Shown here in pieces: positions 1-10,103 of a stretch of 64,000 nucleotides of DNA. The notes below the pieces were generated by a model. The model saw nothing but the letters and a program-made list of their open reading frames with translations, was not told the origin of the DNA and searched no databases. Both the position numbers and the translations under genes were made by a program. The DNA lies in assembly GCF_001456025.1 (NCBI RefSeq), contig NZ_LMTZ01000001.1:186001-250000 (forward strand), given 5' to 3'. The stretch is from Mastigocoleus testarum BC008. Lineage in GTDB: Bacteria; Cyanobacteriota; Cyanobacteriia; Cyanobacteriales; Nostocaceae. Positions within the stretch are counted from its first letter, which is position 1. Each line of letters opens with the position of its first letter.

Positions 1-3000
1 GAAGATACCGTAACCACTGTTTTAGAAAGACAGATCAACGGCGTCAAAGGTATGAGATATATGAGTTCTACTAGTAGCGATGATGGCTCCAGTAGCATTA
101 CAGTTACTTTTGAACAGGGTTATGACCTCGATATTGCCGCTGTTGACGTTCTCAACCGAGTCTCGATTGCTGAAGCACAGTTACCTCAAGCCGTACAGAG
201 AACTGGGGTAAATGTCATTAAACAATCCAGCAGTGTTGTTGTTGGTATGTCCATCTTCAGTAAAGAAGAGGGTATGTATGATAATAATTTTATAAGTAAT
301 TATGCTGATTTATATGTTGTAGATAGTATTAAAAGAATTGAAGGTGTTAGTGATGTTCAACCCTTTGGGGAACGTCGCTATGCTATGCGTTTGTGGATAG
401 ATCCCAAGCGTCTTGCGAGTCGTGGTGTTACAGCACAGGATGTGGTCTCCGCATTAGAGAGCCAAAATCTGCAAATAGGTGCTGGACGTATCGGTCAACC
501 ACCAGTTGCAAATGGACAAAGGTATCAATTAACCGTACGTGCTGCTGGTCGACTACAAGAGGTTTCCGAGTTTGAGGAAATAGTTCTAAAAACAGCAGAA
601 AATGGTACCCTCGTAAAACTCAAAGATGTTGGTCGAGCCGAATTGGGAGCGGAAAATTATGATACTTTTGCCAGATATAGAGGTCAAGGAGCAATTGGTT
701 ACCGAGTATTACAGACTCCCGGTAGTAATGCTTTAGCAGCTGCTAGGGCTGTGAAAGCAAGAATGGCGGAGTTATCCCAAAGTTTTCCACCAGGATTAGA
801 TTATGCCGTTCCCTACGATCCAAGTTTGTTTGTTGAGGAATCCACAAAAGAAGTAGCTAGTACTCTGATTCAAGCTGTATTACTGGTTGTATTCGTCTTG
901 TTATTATTCTTACAAAACTGGCGAGCAACCATTGTCCCGGCGGTTGTAATTCCTGTAGCGTTGATTGGTACTTTTGCTTTTGTTAAAGTCTTCGATTTTT
1001 CAATCAATAGTTTGACTTTGTTTGGGTTAACCCTAGCTACAGGGATGGTAGTGGATGATGCCATTGTTGTAGTTGAAGACATCGCTGGAAAGGTACAAGA
1101 GCAGGGTATGAGACCCCACTTAGCAGCGATGGAGGCGATGCGGGAGCTTTCTGGGGCTGTAATCGCAACTTCTTTAGTGTTATTGGCGGTATTTATTCCT
1201 GTAGCGTTTTTCCCTGGAACTACAGGACAACTTTATCAACAGTTTGCTTTAACCATTGCCTTCTCTGTAATTATTTCTACCTTTAATGCCTTAACCCTTA
1301 CACCTGCTCTTTCTTCTTTACTTTTGCGATCAGGACAAGAACCTGGAGGTTGGTTAGGTCGAGTATTTGCTGTCATCAATAGGGGGATTGACCTTACACG
1401 TCAGGGTTATAAAAATGCGCTTTCTTTTCTAACTCGGTTGAAAGTCATAGTCCTGGGAGGATTTGCTTTTTTATTGGTGATGACAGTTTGGCTTTATCAA
1501 GTTGTACCTACGGCTTTTCTTCCAGATGAAGACCAAGGTTATGCAATAAATTTAATTCAAGGTCCGGAAGGAACTTCTTTAGAGTACACCAGCGAAGTTA
1601 TTGAACAGTTAGATCGAGAATATCTGGATATTCCTGAGGTTGAAGGGACATTTTCCTTGGGGGGATTTAGTTTCAGTGGAAGAACAGCAAATAGTGGTAT
1701 TTCTTTTGTACCTTTTATCCCTTGGGGAGAACGTAAAGATCCCCAAAAGTCAGTCCAAGCAGTTCTCCAAAGGGTTCAAGGTGCATTAGGAAAAATTTCC
1801 CAAGCTAGAATAATTGCCTTTAATCCACCTGCAATTCAAGGTTTGGGTAATGTGGGTGGTTTTGTATTTCAATTACAAGATAAAGGAAATAATGACATTA
1901 CAACCTTTGTCAAAGTTAAAGATGAATTAATTCAGAAAGCTAACGAGCGACCAGAATTACAAAACGTCTTTACTACCTATGCAGCAAATGCTCCCCAATT
2001 ATTGATTGAAGTAGATCGCGATCGCGCCAATACATTACAGGTATCCGTTGATGATGTTTTGACAACTGTAGGTACTCTGATCGGTTCAAATTATGTGAAT
2101 GATTTTAATGCTTTTGGACGAACCTATCGGGTATACGTACAAGCTGACCAAGAATTTCGTTCCCATCCCAAAGATATCGAACAACTTTATGTCCGTTCTC
2201 AGCAGGGGAGAATGGTTCCTCTAGGAGATTTGGTAGAAGTTTCTTCCGTGACCGGACCACCAACAGTTAATCACTACAACCTATTCCGTTCCATTGAAAT
2301 TAATGGTGCTCCCGCATCTGGCTATAGTTCCGGTCAGGCGATCGCTGCAATGGAGCAGGTCGCAAGTGAGGTTTTACCCCAAAATATGGGTTTTGAATGG
2401 TCGGGAATTTCTTTAGAAGAGATTGAGTCGGGAGGACAAGCACCAATAATTTTTGGTTTAGGAATTTTGTTTGTGTTCCTAGTTCTAGCCGCTCAATACG
2501 AGAATTTTATCGATCCTGTAATTATTCTTTTAGCAGTACCTCTGGCAATTTTAGGAGCTTTATTAGCGGAATCGATGCGGGGTTTCCCCAACGATGTATA
2601 TTGTCAGGTGGGTTTGGTAATGTTGATTGGTTTGGCGAGTAAAAACGCTATCTTGATTGTAGAATTTGCTAACCAACTGCGCGATCAAGGACTTTCTATA
2701 ACTAAAGCCGCAATCCAAGCAGCAGAACAGCGGATGCGACCAATTATTATGACTGCTGTTTCCACTCTTTTAGGAATTTTCCCCTTAGTAATTGCGACGG
2801 GGGCAGGTGCAGCTAGTAGACAGTCTTTAGGTACTGCTGTTTTCGGTGGAATGCTTGTTTCTACGGTCTTAAGTTTATTTGTTGTCCCGGTACTTTACAT
2901 TGTAATTGCCACACTTTTCTGTAAATTTAAAGATGATTGTCGTGGTTTATCTCCAGAGAAGGAAATAGCCAAAGAAAAAGTAGTTGTAGGTAGGGGAATA

Positions 3001-3030
3001 GAAAATGAGGAATTAGAACTCAGAAGTTAG
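1..3030 (+). CDS. RND multidrug efflux transporter, inner-membrane pump (5' end outside window)
   Basis: This is the C-terminal part, about 1,009 residues, of a proton-driven HAE1-type RND pump such as AcrB or MexB. The reading frame is open from base 1, so the Met at position 52 is internal and the true start lies upstream. The transmembrane-4 motif GMVVDDAIVV near bases 1042-1072 keeps the two acidic residues of the proton relay, and GLASKNAILI near 2629-2660 keeps the conserved lysine of transmembrane 10. Two large periplasmic porter regions alternate with hydrophobic blocks, as in the family. The protein would sit in the inner membrane and work with a membrane-fusion protein and an outer-membrane channel, neither of which is in the window. 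The substrate cannot be told from sequence. Family call very sure. Confidence 0.95.
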   Translation, partial: EDTVTTVLERQINGVKGMRYMSSTSSDDGSSSITVTFEQGYDLDIAAVDVLNRVSIAEAQLPQAVQRTGVNVIKQSSSVVVGMSIFSKEEGMYDNNFISNYADLYVVDSIKRIEGVSDVQPFGERRYAMRLWIDPKRLASRGVTAQDVVSALESQNLQIGAGRIGQPPVANGQRYQLTVRAAGRLQEVSEFEEIVLKTAENGTLVKLKDVGRAELGAENYDTFARYRGQGAIGYRVLQTPGSNALAAARAVKARMAELSQSFPPGLDYAVPYDPSLFVEESTKEVASTLIQAVLLVVFVLLLFLQNWRATIVPAVVIPVALIGTFAFVKVFDFSINSLTLFGLTLATGMVVDDAIVVVEDIAGKVQEQGMRPHLAAMEAMRELSGAVIATSLVLLAVFIPVAFFPGTTGQLYQQFALTIAFSVIISTFNALTLTPALSSLLLRSGQEPGGWLGRVFAVINRGIDLTRQGYKNALSFLTRLKVIVLGGFAFLLVMTVWLYQVVPTAFLPDEDQGYAINLIQGPEGTSLEYTSEVIEQLDREYLDIPEVEGTFSLGGFSFSGRTANSGISFVPFIPWGERKDPQKSVQAVLQRVQGALGKISQARIIAFNPPAIQGLGNVGGFVFQLQDKGNNDITTFVKVKDELIQKANERPELQNVFTTYAANAPQLLIEVDRDRANTLQVSVDDVLTTVGTLIGSNYVNDFNAFGRTYRVYVQADQEFRSHPKDIEQLYVRSQQGRMVPLGDLVEVSSVTGPPTVNHYNLFRSIEINGAPASGYSSGQAIAAMEQVASEVLPQNMGFEWSGISLEEIESGGQAPIIFGLGILFVFLVLAAQYENFIDPVIILLAVPLAILGALLAESMRGFPNDVYCQVGLVMLIGLASKNAILIVEFANQLRDQGLSITKAAIQAAEQRMRPIIMTAVSTLLGIFPLVIATGAGAASRQSLGTAVFGGMLVSTVLSLFVVPVLYIVIATLFCKFKDDCRGLSPEKEIAKEKVVVGRGIENEELELRS

Positions 3031-3805
3031 GAGTCGGGGAAGTAGGAGGCTTTCAAGGGTAGGTTTTTTGGTATTACAGAAATAGTTGAGAAAATTATCA
3101 ACTGCTTAACGTGGTTTGGTCATTTCAGGATTCAAGTATCCCCTAAAATCGCAAAAAAATGACCAAATACGAAATACCTACCCATGAGAGGAAGTAGGAG
3201 GGAGGGTGGGAAAAAAATGTATTGGTTTTACCAGTGTTAGTGTTGACTGAGATGAAATAAAGCAGAATGCACTCTGATGACATGAGAAAAGTTTCCGGAT
3301 GTGAGTAAGCCAGAAACAAGACTGTATAAGTTGTATGAGAATATATGGTTTATTAAATATAAATGTCAAGTGTTTAACGTAATATTAAATACAATGAATG
3401 TTTGAGCTTTAGAATTTTATTTCTTCAGTAATACCCTATTTATAATTCACTACTGCAATTATTTAAATCGATTCAGCCTAAGAATTGAAAGGATTTTAAA
3501 AATTTACTTAATAAACTTGTATGTTCCCTGATATGTCGATTTTTTGAAACTTACTGAGATAAATTTTATATTTTATTTATTATTCAAAAGTCATAAAATA
3601 TACCTTAACAACAAGGTGGTTGCTAATACATAATTGAAAATAGGCGTGATAAAAAATATATTTTTAGTAGTGCTTCAGCGCCAATGTTCGTTTATGACGC
3701 TAAAGCGCTACTATGAACCTTACAACAAGTTTTTTACAGAACATGACATTACCCAAAGTTTTAACTTTAGATAACACGTGTCCTTCTATTTAGATTTACA
3801 TCTAA
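3031..3805. other. Intergenic region, 775 bp
   Basis: AT-rich spacer between the convergent ends of the RND gene and isiA. No convincing gene is seen; the small open frame at 3178-3369 (minus) lacks recognisable features. The only clear structure is the palindromic repeat at 3665-3713, listed separately. Confidence 0.6.
3665..3713. repeat. Dispersed palindromic repeat, family A (copy 1)
   Basis: Left arm TAGTAGTGCTTCAGCG and right arm CGCTAAAGCGCTACTA form an imperfect inverted repeat around a 17-base loop. The same arms recur at 9279-9331 and 42631-42664. It looks like a small non-autonomous palindromic element of the kind common in cyanobacterial spacers. No coding capacity. Confidence 0.7.
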
Positions 3806-4870
3806 TTACTTTGTCAGGCTCTGAATAGTTGTCTTGGGAGCTTGAATCAGATCACCACTCTGGAAATTAAATCCAGATTCCTTCAAGCTAGCGCGAATCG
3901 CGTGCCAAATATGACCTCCGAGAAATACTGTGGCTAGAGCAACATGGAAAGTTGCTAACCAACCACGGGAGGAAACTAGACCAGACGTAAACTCTGTTGT
4001 TTTTACTGGACCATAAAAGACTTCTGGGTAAACAGTGTCATTAAAAAATACAAAAAATGCAGCCAGAAAGCCCATGTATGCTAAGGCAGCTAAACTATAA
4101 GATAAATAAGCTTCACCAGACCAGATTAAAGCTTTTTGCACCCAAGGATAAGGTGTAATTTTGGTATGCCAGATACCCCCACCAATACACATTAGACCAA
4201 CCCAAATATGACCACCCACAACATCTTCCAGGTTGTCTACAGCCACCATACCTAGAGAACCATGGATGGGAAATAAGTAACTAAAAATTTTGAATGGGTT
4301 TAACGTTGGGTTCGTAATTACTCGTACAGCGCCACCACTTCCAACATTTGGGTCGAATAGTCCGCCCCAAAACATAGCTTTTGCGACTAATAACCAAGCT
4401 CCCACACCAAGGAGAATCAAGTGAATTCCCAAAATAGTGGTCATCTTGTCTTTATCTTTCCAGTCATAACCGAAAAAGCCTGCAAAAGTAGAATCTTCCG
4501 GTAGTATTGCAGGACCTCGCAGAGCATGGAAAATACCACCTGCACCTAAAACTGCGGAGGAAATTAAATGTATAACTCCAATCAAAAAATAAGGTTCAGT
4601 ATTAATAATTTGACCACCCTCACCGACACCTAAACCAAGAGTTGCAAGGTGGGGTAACAGAATTAAACCTTGTTCGTACATCGGCAATTCTGGGTTAAAG
4701 TTCGATAATTCAAATAGAGTCATCGCACCAGCCCAGAAGACTATTAAACCAGCATGGGCAACGTGAGCGCCCAGTAGTTTGCCACTCAAGTTAACAAAAC
4801 GAATATTGCCACGATACCACTCGACATTAGGGATGTCGGGAGTTTGATTTGAAAACGAAGCTGCAGTCAT
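3806..4870 (-). CDS. isiA: Iron-stress chlorophyll a-binding antenna protein IsiA (CP43')
   Basis: The 354-residue protein is a six-helix chlorophyll antenna of the CP43/PsbC family, the size expected for IsiA, without the large lumenal loop that CP43 carries between its last two helices. Histidine-bearing helices suited to chlorophyll binding are visible, for example [14 protein letters not shown] near the N-terminus, [11 protein letters not shown] in the middle and [17 protein letters not shown] near the C-terminus. IsiA forms rings around photosystem I in thylakoids under iron starvation. It lies 324 bp downstream of isiB on the same strand, the reverse of the usual isiA-isiB order. No strong ribosome binding site precedes the ATG. 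A Pcb-type antenna is the only serious alternative. Confidence 0.93.
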   Translation of the reverse strand: MTAASFSNQTPDIPNVEWYRGNIRFVNLSGKLLGAHVAHAGLIVFWAGAMTLFELSNFNPELPMYEQGLILLPHLATLGLGVGEGGQIINTEPYFLIGVIHLISSAVLGAGGIFHALRGPAILPEDSTFAGFFGYDWKDKDKMTTILGIHLILLGVGAWLLVAKAMFWGGLFDPNVGSGGAVRVITNPTLNPFKIFSYLFPIHGSLGMVAVDNLEDVVGGHIWVGLMCIGGGIWHTKITPYPWVQKALIWSGEAYLSYSLAALAYMGFLAAFFVFFNDTVYPEVFYGPVKTTEFTSGLVSSRGWLATFHVALATVFLGGHIWHAIRASLKESGFNFQSGDLIQAPKTTIQSLTK

Positions 4871-5194
4871 GAGTAAAAGTAAATAAAAACTATTTCGTCA
4901 GGGTTTACTGGGTATTTCCTAAAATATTAAAGAGTCAGAAGCCAGTAGTCAGGATTCATGAATAAGTCATTAGATAAGGTTTTTTATGAGATACCTTATC
5001 GAAAAACAGATTCAATTGTATTTATAGCAAATAGCAAGTGGAGTGAAAATAAGTACCTGAAAAGTCCCCCTAATGAACACGCACAAGAATAGACTCATTA
5101 ATTGGGATTACAGGTTGAGTGGAATGTACTAATGCTATGGCTATAACTTCCAACTCCAACTTGTGACTCCTGACTCCAAGAACATTTACAGTAT

Positions 5195-5704
5195 TTACGC
5201 CCCAAAGACTGTTTTTAGTTGGGCTGTCCAAGCCTTCACTCTTTCTTCTGTAAGTTCGGATTGATTATCATCATCAAGAGCTAGTCCACAAAATTTCCCA
5301 TCTCTTATCGCTTTGGATTCGCTGAAATCATATCCATCGGTTGATGTATAACCTACAGTTTTTCCACCTTGCTCAGAAATTTTTTCTTCTAAAATTCCCA
5401 TCGCATCTTGGAAATTATCTCCATAACCAACTTGGTCACCAGTACCAAAATAAGCAATGGTTTTACCATTAAAGTCAACATCATCAAGCTCTTCGTATAA
5501 GCCTTCCCAATCACTTTGAAGCTCGCCAATGTTCCAGGTTGGACAGCCAATAATCAGACATTCATATTCATCAAAATCACTAGCTTCAGCCCCAGATACA
5601 TCGTGCATGTTAATGGAATCACCAAATTCATCCCGAATCATTTCAGCCGCAGCTTCAGTTTTTCCAGTTGTAGTACCGTAGAAAAGACCAATTTTTTTCG
5701 ACAT
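5195..5704 (-). CDS. isiB: Flavodoxin
   Basis: A 169-residue long-chain flavodoxin that replaces ferredoxin as electron carrier from photosystem I when iron is short. The start is placed at the ATG of MSKKIGLFYG (base 5704); the open frame extends 13 codons further but the extra residues do not belong to the family. The FMN phosphate loop GTTTGKTEAA is at residues 9-18, followed by the conserved PTWNIGELQSDW and GTGDQVGYGDNFQDA segments around the flavin. Very acidic, as usual. It is upstream of isiA on the same strand, so the two may be co-transcribed, though the 324-bp gap allows a separate isiA promoter. Confidence 0.95.
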   Translation of the reverse strand: MSKKIGLFYGTTTGKTEAAAEMIRDEFGDSINMHDVSGAEASDFDEYECLIIGCPTWNIGELQSDWEGLYEELDDVDFNGKTIAYFGTGDQVGYGDNFQDAMGILEEKISEQGGKTVGYTSTDGYDFSESKAIRDGKFCGLALDDDNQSELTEERVKAWTAQLKTVFGA

Positions 5705-6874
5705 TTTTACACCGTTAATTGTTTGTAATCGATCGACTGACAAAAATTAAGTTTTGGAATTCTTAGAGAAAATTCTCATGTCCTGTAGGAAAAATCCCCA
5801 GTCACACAAGTAGTTGTATAAATTTTCTGTACTAGTAAAACACAAACCTCTATCCCAACAATGATTCCACTGCAAAATCAAATTTTCTCTAAGTTAATGA
5901 TTATTACTTGCAATAAACTTTGTTTTTATCCTACCAAGCTTTTGAAAATCTTTGTCATCTAAAAATATTGATTATTGTAAATAAAGTTGAAATAAATAGG
6001 ACTCCAAGTCATTTTTTATGCTTTTTTAGGAAATATAGACCTTGTTATTAAAGGAAGGAAGAAGGAAGAGAGAAAAAGTTGAAATTGCATTAGCGTTCGC
6101 CATAGGCGCGTCGAGCGCGTGCCCGCAAACAAGGCATTGGGGATTACCCCAACGTAATTCTTGCACCGTACTACGCAGGCCGTGCACTAACGGACGGTCT
6201 TCTTAGCGGGGCGTTAGCACAGGGGGAATTTGACCCATATTTGTTAGAAGAAAAGATGTTATATCCCCAGATGTTATATCCTCCCTTCTTCCTCCTGGCT
6301 TAGTCCAACTTCGGTCCGAAGGAAGTGAGTTAATGAGAGGAGAAAGTTTGGAGAGTTTGGGAGGAGTGGGGGGAAATCCCAAAAATTATGAAGGAAAGGG
6401 ATTTTAGAAATCCGATTTAGGATAAAAACTTAACAGCCAGATTTTAAAGTGCATTCAAATCCTAAGTTATGACTCCTGTTAGCAAAGCAATGCAACCTAA
6501 TCTAGGGTTTTCCCCCATGAGCGACTGCATGAAGAAGTGGTGTGCTACTGTGCACAATTCTGGCTTATCAATTCAGAATCATAAAATTCAGAATCATAAT
6601 AATAAGATCGCCAGCTTACGGCTTTCCCGCTTGGAAGGGTAATCCTAGTATGGGAGTAACAGCAGGATTTACTAAAATTTAAAGGTTAATGTATGATTAA
6701 ATACTTGTTATTGAATTATGAATATTGCATAATCTTCTCATTTAATTGAAGTTTATCAAAAACTATCAAAAATATTTATTCTAAAATAAAACAAAACCCC
6801 TAGTAAAAGGTAATAGTAGCAAACCATAAGCCCATGGCATTTTGCCTTAGCCATAAACTGAATAATTGATAATT
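5705..6874. other. Intergenic region, about 1.17 kb
   Basis: A long spacer between divergent isiB and the ABC ATPase gene. It contains a possible Fur site near isiB and, at about 6090-6230, a GC-richer patch with short motifs (GTTAGC, GCGTTAGCAC) like those in other cyanobacterial interspersed repeats. Purine-rich stretches lie around 6050-6075 and 6335-6380. I see no credible gene. Confidence 0.5.
5894..5909. promoter_or_regulatory. Possible Fur box upstream of isiB
   Basis: TTAATGATTATTACTT lies about 190 bp upstream of the isiB start. It resembles the NAT-triplet pattern of Fur boxes. isiAB genes are classic Fur targets in cyanobacteria. The match is by eye in AT-rich DNA, so it is only a candidate. 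Confidence 0.3.
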
Positions 6875-7651
6875 ATGTCATTAAAAGTTAACAATCTCAC
6901 TGGTGGTTACTCAGCAGTACCAATCGTCCGCGACATCAACTTAGGTGTGGAAGCTGGAGAATGGTTAAGTCTAGTTGGAGCCAATGGTTCTGGTAAGTCT
7001 ACATTACTCAAACTCCTGAGCCGTATTCTTTCACCACAAAAAGGAACCGTATTATTAGATGGTAAAGCAATTCATACTCAAAGTGCCATACAAGTGGCAC
7101 AAAAAATGGCGTTATTACCACAACAACAGGCGGTACCAGCAGGATTAACAGTTTATCAATTAGTTGGTTTGGGTCGTAACCCCCATCAAAATTGGTGGCA
7201 GTGGGAATTAAATGATGACGATCGCGATAAGGTAGAAGAGGCAATTAGTGCTGTTGGGATAGAAAAATTTAGCCAGCGTCCTGTAGAACGGTTGTCAGGG
7301 GGAGAAAGACAAAGAGCATTTTTAGCTCTAGCTTTAGCGCAAAACCCAAAAGTTCTCTTATTAGATGAACCCACTACATATTTAGACTTGCGCTATCAAC
7401 TGCAAATTTTAGAGCTCCTAAAAAAACTCAACGAAAAAAATAAACTAACAATTATTACTGTATTGCACGAATTAAATCTAGCGATAAGATACAGTCAGCG
7501 TTTAGCAATGCTTTTAAAAGGTGAAATTTGGGCATTAGGTAATACTGAAGAAGTCATAATTCCAGAGAATATAAGACAAGTTTTTGGATTAGAAGTTGCT
7601 CTAATTGAAACTCCCATTGGCAAACAAATTTGTCCTATCCAGCATTTATAA
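6875..7651 (+). CDS. ABC transporter ATP-binding protein, iron/siderophore (FecE/FhuC) type
   Basis: A 258-residue ATPase subunit. Visible motifs are Walker A GANGSGKST near residues 35-43, Q-loop LLPQQQ, signature LSGGERQRAFLALAL, Walker B KVLLLDEPTTYLD and the switch histidine in TVLHELNLA. The pattern HELN followed by RYSQRLAML, with D-loop TYLDLRYQ, is typical of FecE/FhuC/BtuD ATPases for siderophores, haem or cobalamin. The ATG at 6875 (MSLKVNN) is preferred to a TTG three codons upstream. No permease or binding-protein gene is adjacent, so it is an orphan ATPase here; partners must be elsewhere. The isiAB neighbourhood fits iron supply, but the substrate is not shown. Confidence 0.88.
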   Translation: MSLKVNNLTGGYSAVPIVRDINLGVEAGEWLSLVGANGSGKSTLLKLLSRILSPQKGTVLLDGKAIHTQSAIQVAQKMALLPQQQAVPAGLTVYQLVGLGRNPHQNWWQWELNDDDRDKVEEAISAVGIEKFSQRPVERLSGGERQRAFLALALAQNPKVLLLDEPTTYLDLRYQLQILELLKKLNEKNKLTIITVLHELNLAIRYSQRLAMLLKGEIWALGNTEEVIIPENIRQVFGLEVALIETPIGKQICPIQHL

Positions 7652-7762
7652 AGTATTCTAATAGTATAGTCTAAAAAGTACAGGAATATTAATTATTCAT
7701 GATAGTATCTGAAAAAAAATAGATCGATTAATCTTAACAATTAATTAATTCAGGTCAGTAGG

Positions 7763-8884
7763 ATGTTCTTATTTGGTATTGAGCATGAAGTCGCATTCCT
7801 CAATCATCGGGGAAAATTTGCTGATTTTTCATGTACGAGTTTTAAAGATTTTAGTCCAATTATTGATATGTTACCTTCCTATCCGGGTGATTATTCTCAA
7901 CTACGGATTGGGGATGCTGGAATTAAGAAAAAAAGGTGGTATATAGAGGGATTTGAACGTTTCGCAAATTCTGAAAAAGTGATTGAATGTGTGCCTAAAG
8001 GGATAGAAATTAGGACGAGTATACATCACGATATTAGTAGTACTATTGCTGAATTATCAGAAAGCTTTTTGTTATTACGTCAAGCTGCTAGTTTTTTAGG
8101 CTTTTCACCAGTACTTGCTAGTTTCAATCCATATTTAACTGTTTTTGAACCTTTACCACCATTAAATGATTACGAACTTAAACGACGGAATCATTACTCT
8201 CGGAAACAGACTTTAAATATACCGATGTTGAGTTATGGAGCAGATTTAAATATTTCCGTTGCAGGTTTATCTCAGGAAGAACTGATTGATATGGGTCGAA
8301 AATTAACCTATTACAGTCCTTATATTATTCCTTTTAGTTTTAGTTCTCCTTTTTACCAAGGTGGTATTTGGGAAGGATTATCCGCAAGGACTTTTTTTAG
8401 AAGTGAGGAAAAACTTCCTGTGATGGTTTTTGTCAATCGAGAAGAACAATTAGCATCCAGTTTTCCAGACTTTACCAGAATGGCGCGTATTCCTGCAGAA
8501 GTTTCTCGGATAGAATTTAAAGCATGCGATTGTTGTGATGACTTTTCTATTTATGCTGGATTACTAGCTTTGCTAAAGGGTTTGATTTTGGATCAATCTT
8601 TGGATGGTAGAGCAGATTTCCCTGATAAGGCTTTACATCAACTTTCAGCTAAAGAAGGATTCGATAATCTGGATATTTATGGAAATGCAAAGGAATTATT
8701 ATCAGCAGCTGAAGATGCTCTCGATCTAGATCCAGATGTTGAATTATTAACACCACTAAAAGTTATTTTGGAGCAACGAGAAAGTGCAGCACACGAGTTA
8801 CTTTGGGTTTTAGAAAAAGTTGGTTCAATAGAAGAAGTGCTTAAGCATACTTATATTGCTTATGATATGACAAATTTAAATTAG
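7763..8884 (+). CDS. Glutamate-cysteine ligase-like protein (GCS2 family)
   Basis: A 373-residue soluble protein. The N-terminal GIEHEVAFL resembles the first acidic metal/ATP-binding strand of GCS2-type carboxylate-amine ligases, and SRIEFKACDCC near residue 250 resembles the later IEFR-type motif with acidic and cysteine residues. GCS2 enzymes join glutamate and cysteine or make similar amide bonds with ATP. It is not the standard cyanobacterial GshA as I remember it, so the substrate may differ. It follows the ABC ATPase by 111 bp on the same strand and could be co-transcribed. Family call moderate, reaction unproven. Confidence 0.6.
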   Translation: MFLFGIEHEVAFLNHRGKFADFSCTSFKDFSPIIDMLPSYPGDYSQLRIGDAGIKKKRWYIEGFERFANSEKVIECVPKGIEIRTSIHHDISSTIAELSESFLLLRQAASFLGFSPVLASFNPYLTVFEPLPPLNDYELKRRNHYSRKQTLNIPMLSYGADLNISVAGLSQEELIDMGRKLTYYSPYIIPFSFSSPFYQGGIWEGLSARTFFRSEEKLPVMVFVNREEQLASSFPDFTRMARIPAEVSRIEFKACDCCDDFSIYAGLLALLKGLILDQSLDGRADFPDKALHQLSAKEGFDNLDIYGNAKELLSAAEDALDLDPDVELLTPLKVILEQRESAAHELLWVLEKVGSIEEVLKHTYIAYDMTNLN

Positions 8885-9278
8885 ATTTTTTATTCAATTA
8901 CAAAACAATTAAATATATTAAATTAAATATTGCACCTTAGACTGAATAGTAATATCAGGTTTGATAATTCTCAATCAGTATTTTATAAGATTTGAGGAAC
9001 AAGCTTTCAGGGAATTGATATTTTGAGTGAGATGGGGCTAAATTTTAAGCATTCTGTCTTTAGGCTTTTTGAAAGCGTAATATTAAATTAAATCCGAAGT
9101 AGCTCTCGATAGCTTTTATATTATAAAAATATACAGTAAACTTATTAAAAAAATTGAAATTTCATCAAATAATATTTCAATTTTTGTATCAATTTTTAGG
9201 TTATTTTACATATTTGCAATGCCATCATTTTTGTAATCAGGACTTATATCATGTCCGGTAAAACACTTGTAATAAGGT

Positions 9279-9331
9279 TAGTAGTAGCGCTTTAGCGAGA
9301 TAGACAAATATTGGCGCTAAAGCGCTACTAC
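9279..9331. repeat. Dispersed palindromic repeat, family A (copy 2)
   Basis: TAGTAGTAGCGCTTTAGCG (9279-9297) pairs with CGCTAAAGCGCTACTAC (9315-9331) around a 17-base loop. The inner arms are perfect over 16 bases. It is the best preserved of the three copies in the window. Confidence 0.8.
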
Positions 9332-9384
9332 AAACATATTTTTTCATAAGTAATTAAGCGGACATCATATTACGCAACGGTCTT

Positions 9385-9406
9385 CGTAGCGTGTCCGTAG
9401 GACATA
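9385..9406. repeat. Interspersed repeat, family B (copy 1)
   Basis: The 22 bases containing CGTAGCGTGTCCGTAGGACA recur exactly, in the opposite orientation, at 11644-11665. The motif has an internal palindrome GTCCTACGGAC-like core. Such units are frequent in Nostocales spacers. Confidence 0.7.
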
Positions 9407-9752
9407 GATTTGTCATTGCGACCGAAATGCAGTGTAGGGTTAGCGCTAAGCGCTAACATAATGACGCAATTACGTTAATTTTGCGTAAGTCCTAGTAATA
9501 TTGGTTGGAAGTTAAATCATCTCATCACCTTATTCAGATGTTTATTTTCCAATTTCTGAAATTGGAAGATGGTATTCACGTGAATCGCTTCAAAAAAATT
9601 ATATATTGGTTTAACTGTAAATTTTTAAGAAAAAATAGATTGTTATTCTATTATTTTTGTAGTATTAGATACAGAAATAGCTTGCTTCTTGCATTTATTT
9701 CATGGAGTAGGCTGCTTCAGTCAATATTGCTCTAGTGAGATGGAGGCAGATA

Positions 9753-9992
9753 ATGCAACTTAAAGCAAATTATCCAGCTTGTACGTTAGTGCCAGAAATA
9801 AAAACATCAGGATGGAAACCTATTTGCAAAATTACTTACAATCGCAACTCGTGGGTCAAGTTGCTTCAGCTTCCTAATGAGTATAGCTTTGATGAAGCAA
9901 TGCTTCTGTGTCAGGAATCTCCAGAAGCTTGGGTTGCTTGGGTTCCAGGTCATGGCGAGATACTTTTGGCTCGAAGTGATTTCTATAGTTAA
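9753..9992 (+). CDS. Small conserved-looking hypothetical protein (79 aa)
   Basis: The start is set at the ATG at 9753, which has a good ribosome binding site GGAGG seven bases upstream; the open frame begins at a GTG 18 bases earlier. The 79-residue product is rich in tryptophan and proline in its second half (SPEAWVAWVPGHGEILL), has no signal peptide or membrane segment, and ends SDFYS. I recall short cyanobacterial proteins of this appearance but no function. It is alone between repeat-rich DNA and a terminator-like hairpin. Confidence 0.65.
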   Translation: MQLKANYPACTLVPEIKTSGWKPICKITYNRNSWVKLLQLPNEYSFDEAMLLCQESPEAWVAWVPGHGEILLARSDFYS

Positions 9993-10036
9993 TGAAGAAA
10001 TTAAAAGATATACTGAGAGTCTCTTTTCACTGTTTT

Positions 10037-10082
10037 AACCTCTTATAGAGACGTATTATAGTTCGTCTCTACGAGGTTTTTA
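10037..10082. terminator. Bidirectional terminator-like hairpin
   Basis: AACCTC-TTA-TAGAGACG pairs with CGTCTCTA-C-GAGGTT around a 10-base loop, followed by a T run at 10077-10081. It lies between the convergent ends of the 79-aa gene and the GMC oxidoreductase gene. The TAGAGACG/CGTCTCTA core also appears in hairpins at 36257-36283 and 48756-48809. Confidence 0.65.
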
Positions 10083-10103
10083 CGCAAGTAATTTGACAGT
10101 GAG

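Larger units (their letters stand above)
8885..9752. other. Intergenic region with interspersed repeats
   Basis: About 870 bp of AT-rich spacer holding a copy of palindromic repeat A (9279-9331) and a second interspersed repeat (9385-9406). An in-frame stretch at 9505-9735 (76 codons) has biased, lysine- and phenylalanine-rich composition and no recognisable domain; I do not call it a gene. Confidence 0.5.

Noticed and set aside
3178..3369. 63-codon frame on the minus strand after the RND gene
   Set aside because: Composition of noncoding DNA; no family, no ribosome binding site.
6090..6240. Possible RNA gene in the GC-richer patch upstream of the ABC ATPase
   Set aside because: I could not fold it into a known RNA or tRNA; it resembles interspersed GTTAGC/ACGGAC repeat motifs.
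9505..9735. 76-codon open frame ahead of the 79-aa gene
   Set aside because: Lysine/phenylalanine/isoleucine-rich as expected of AT-rich spacer, no domain, and its end merely abuts an unused GTG.
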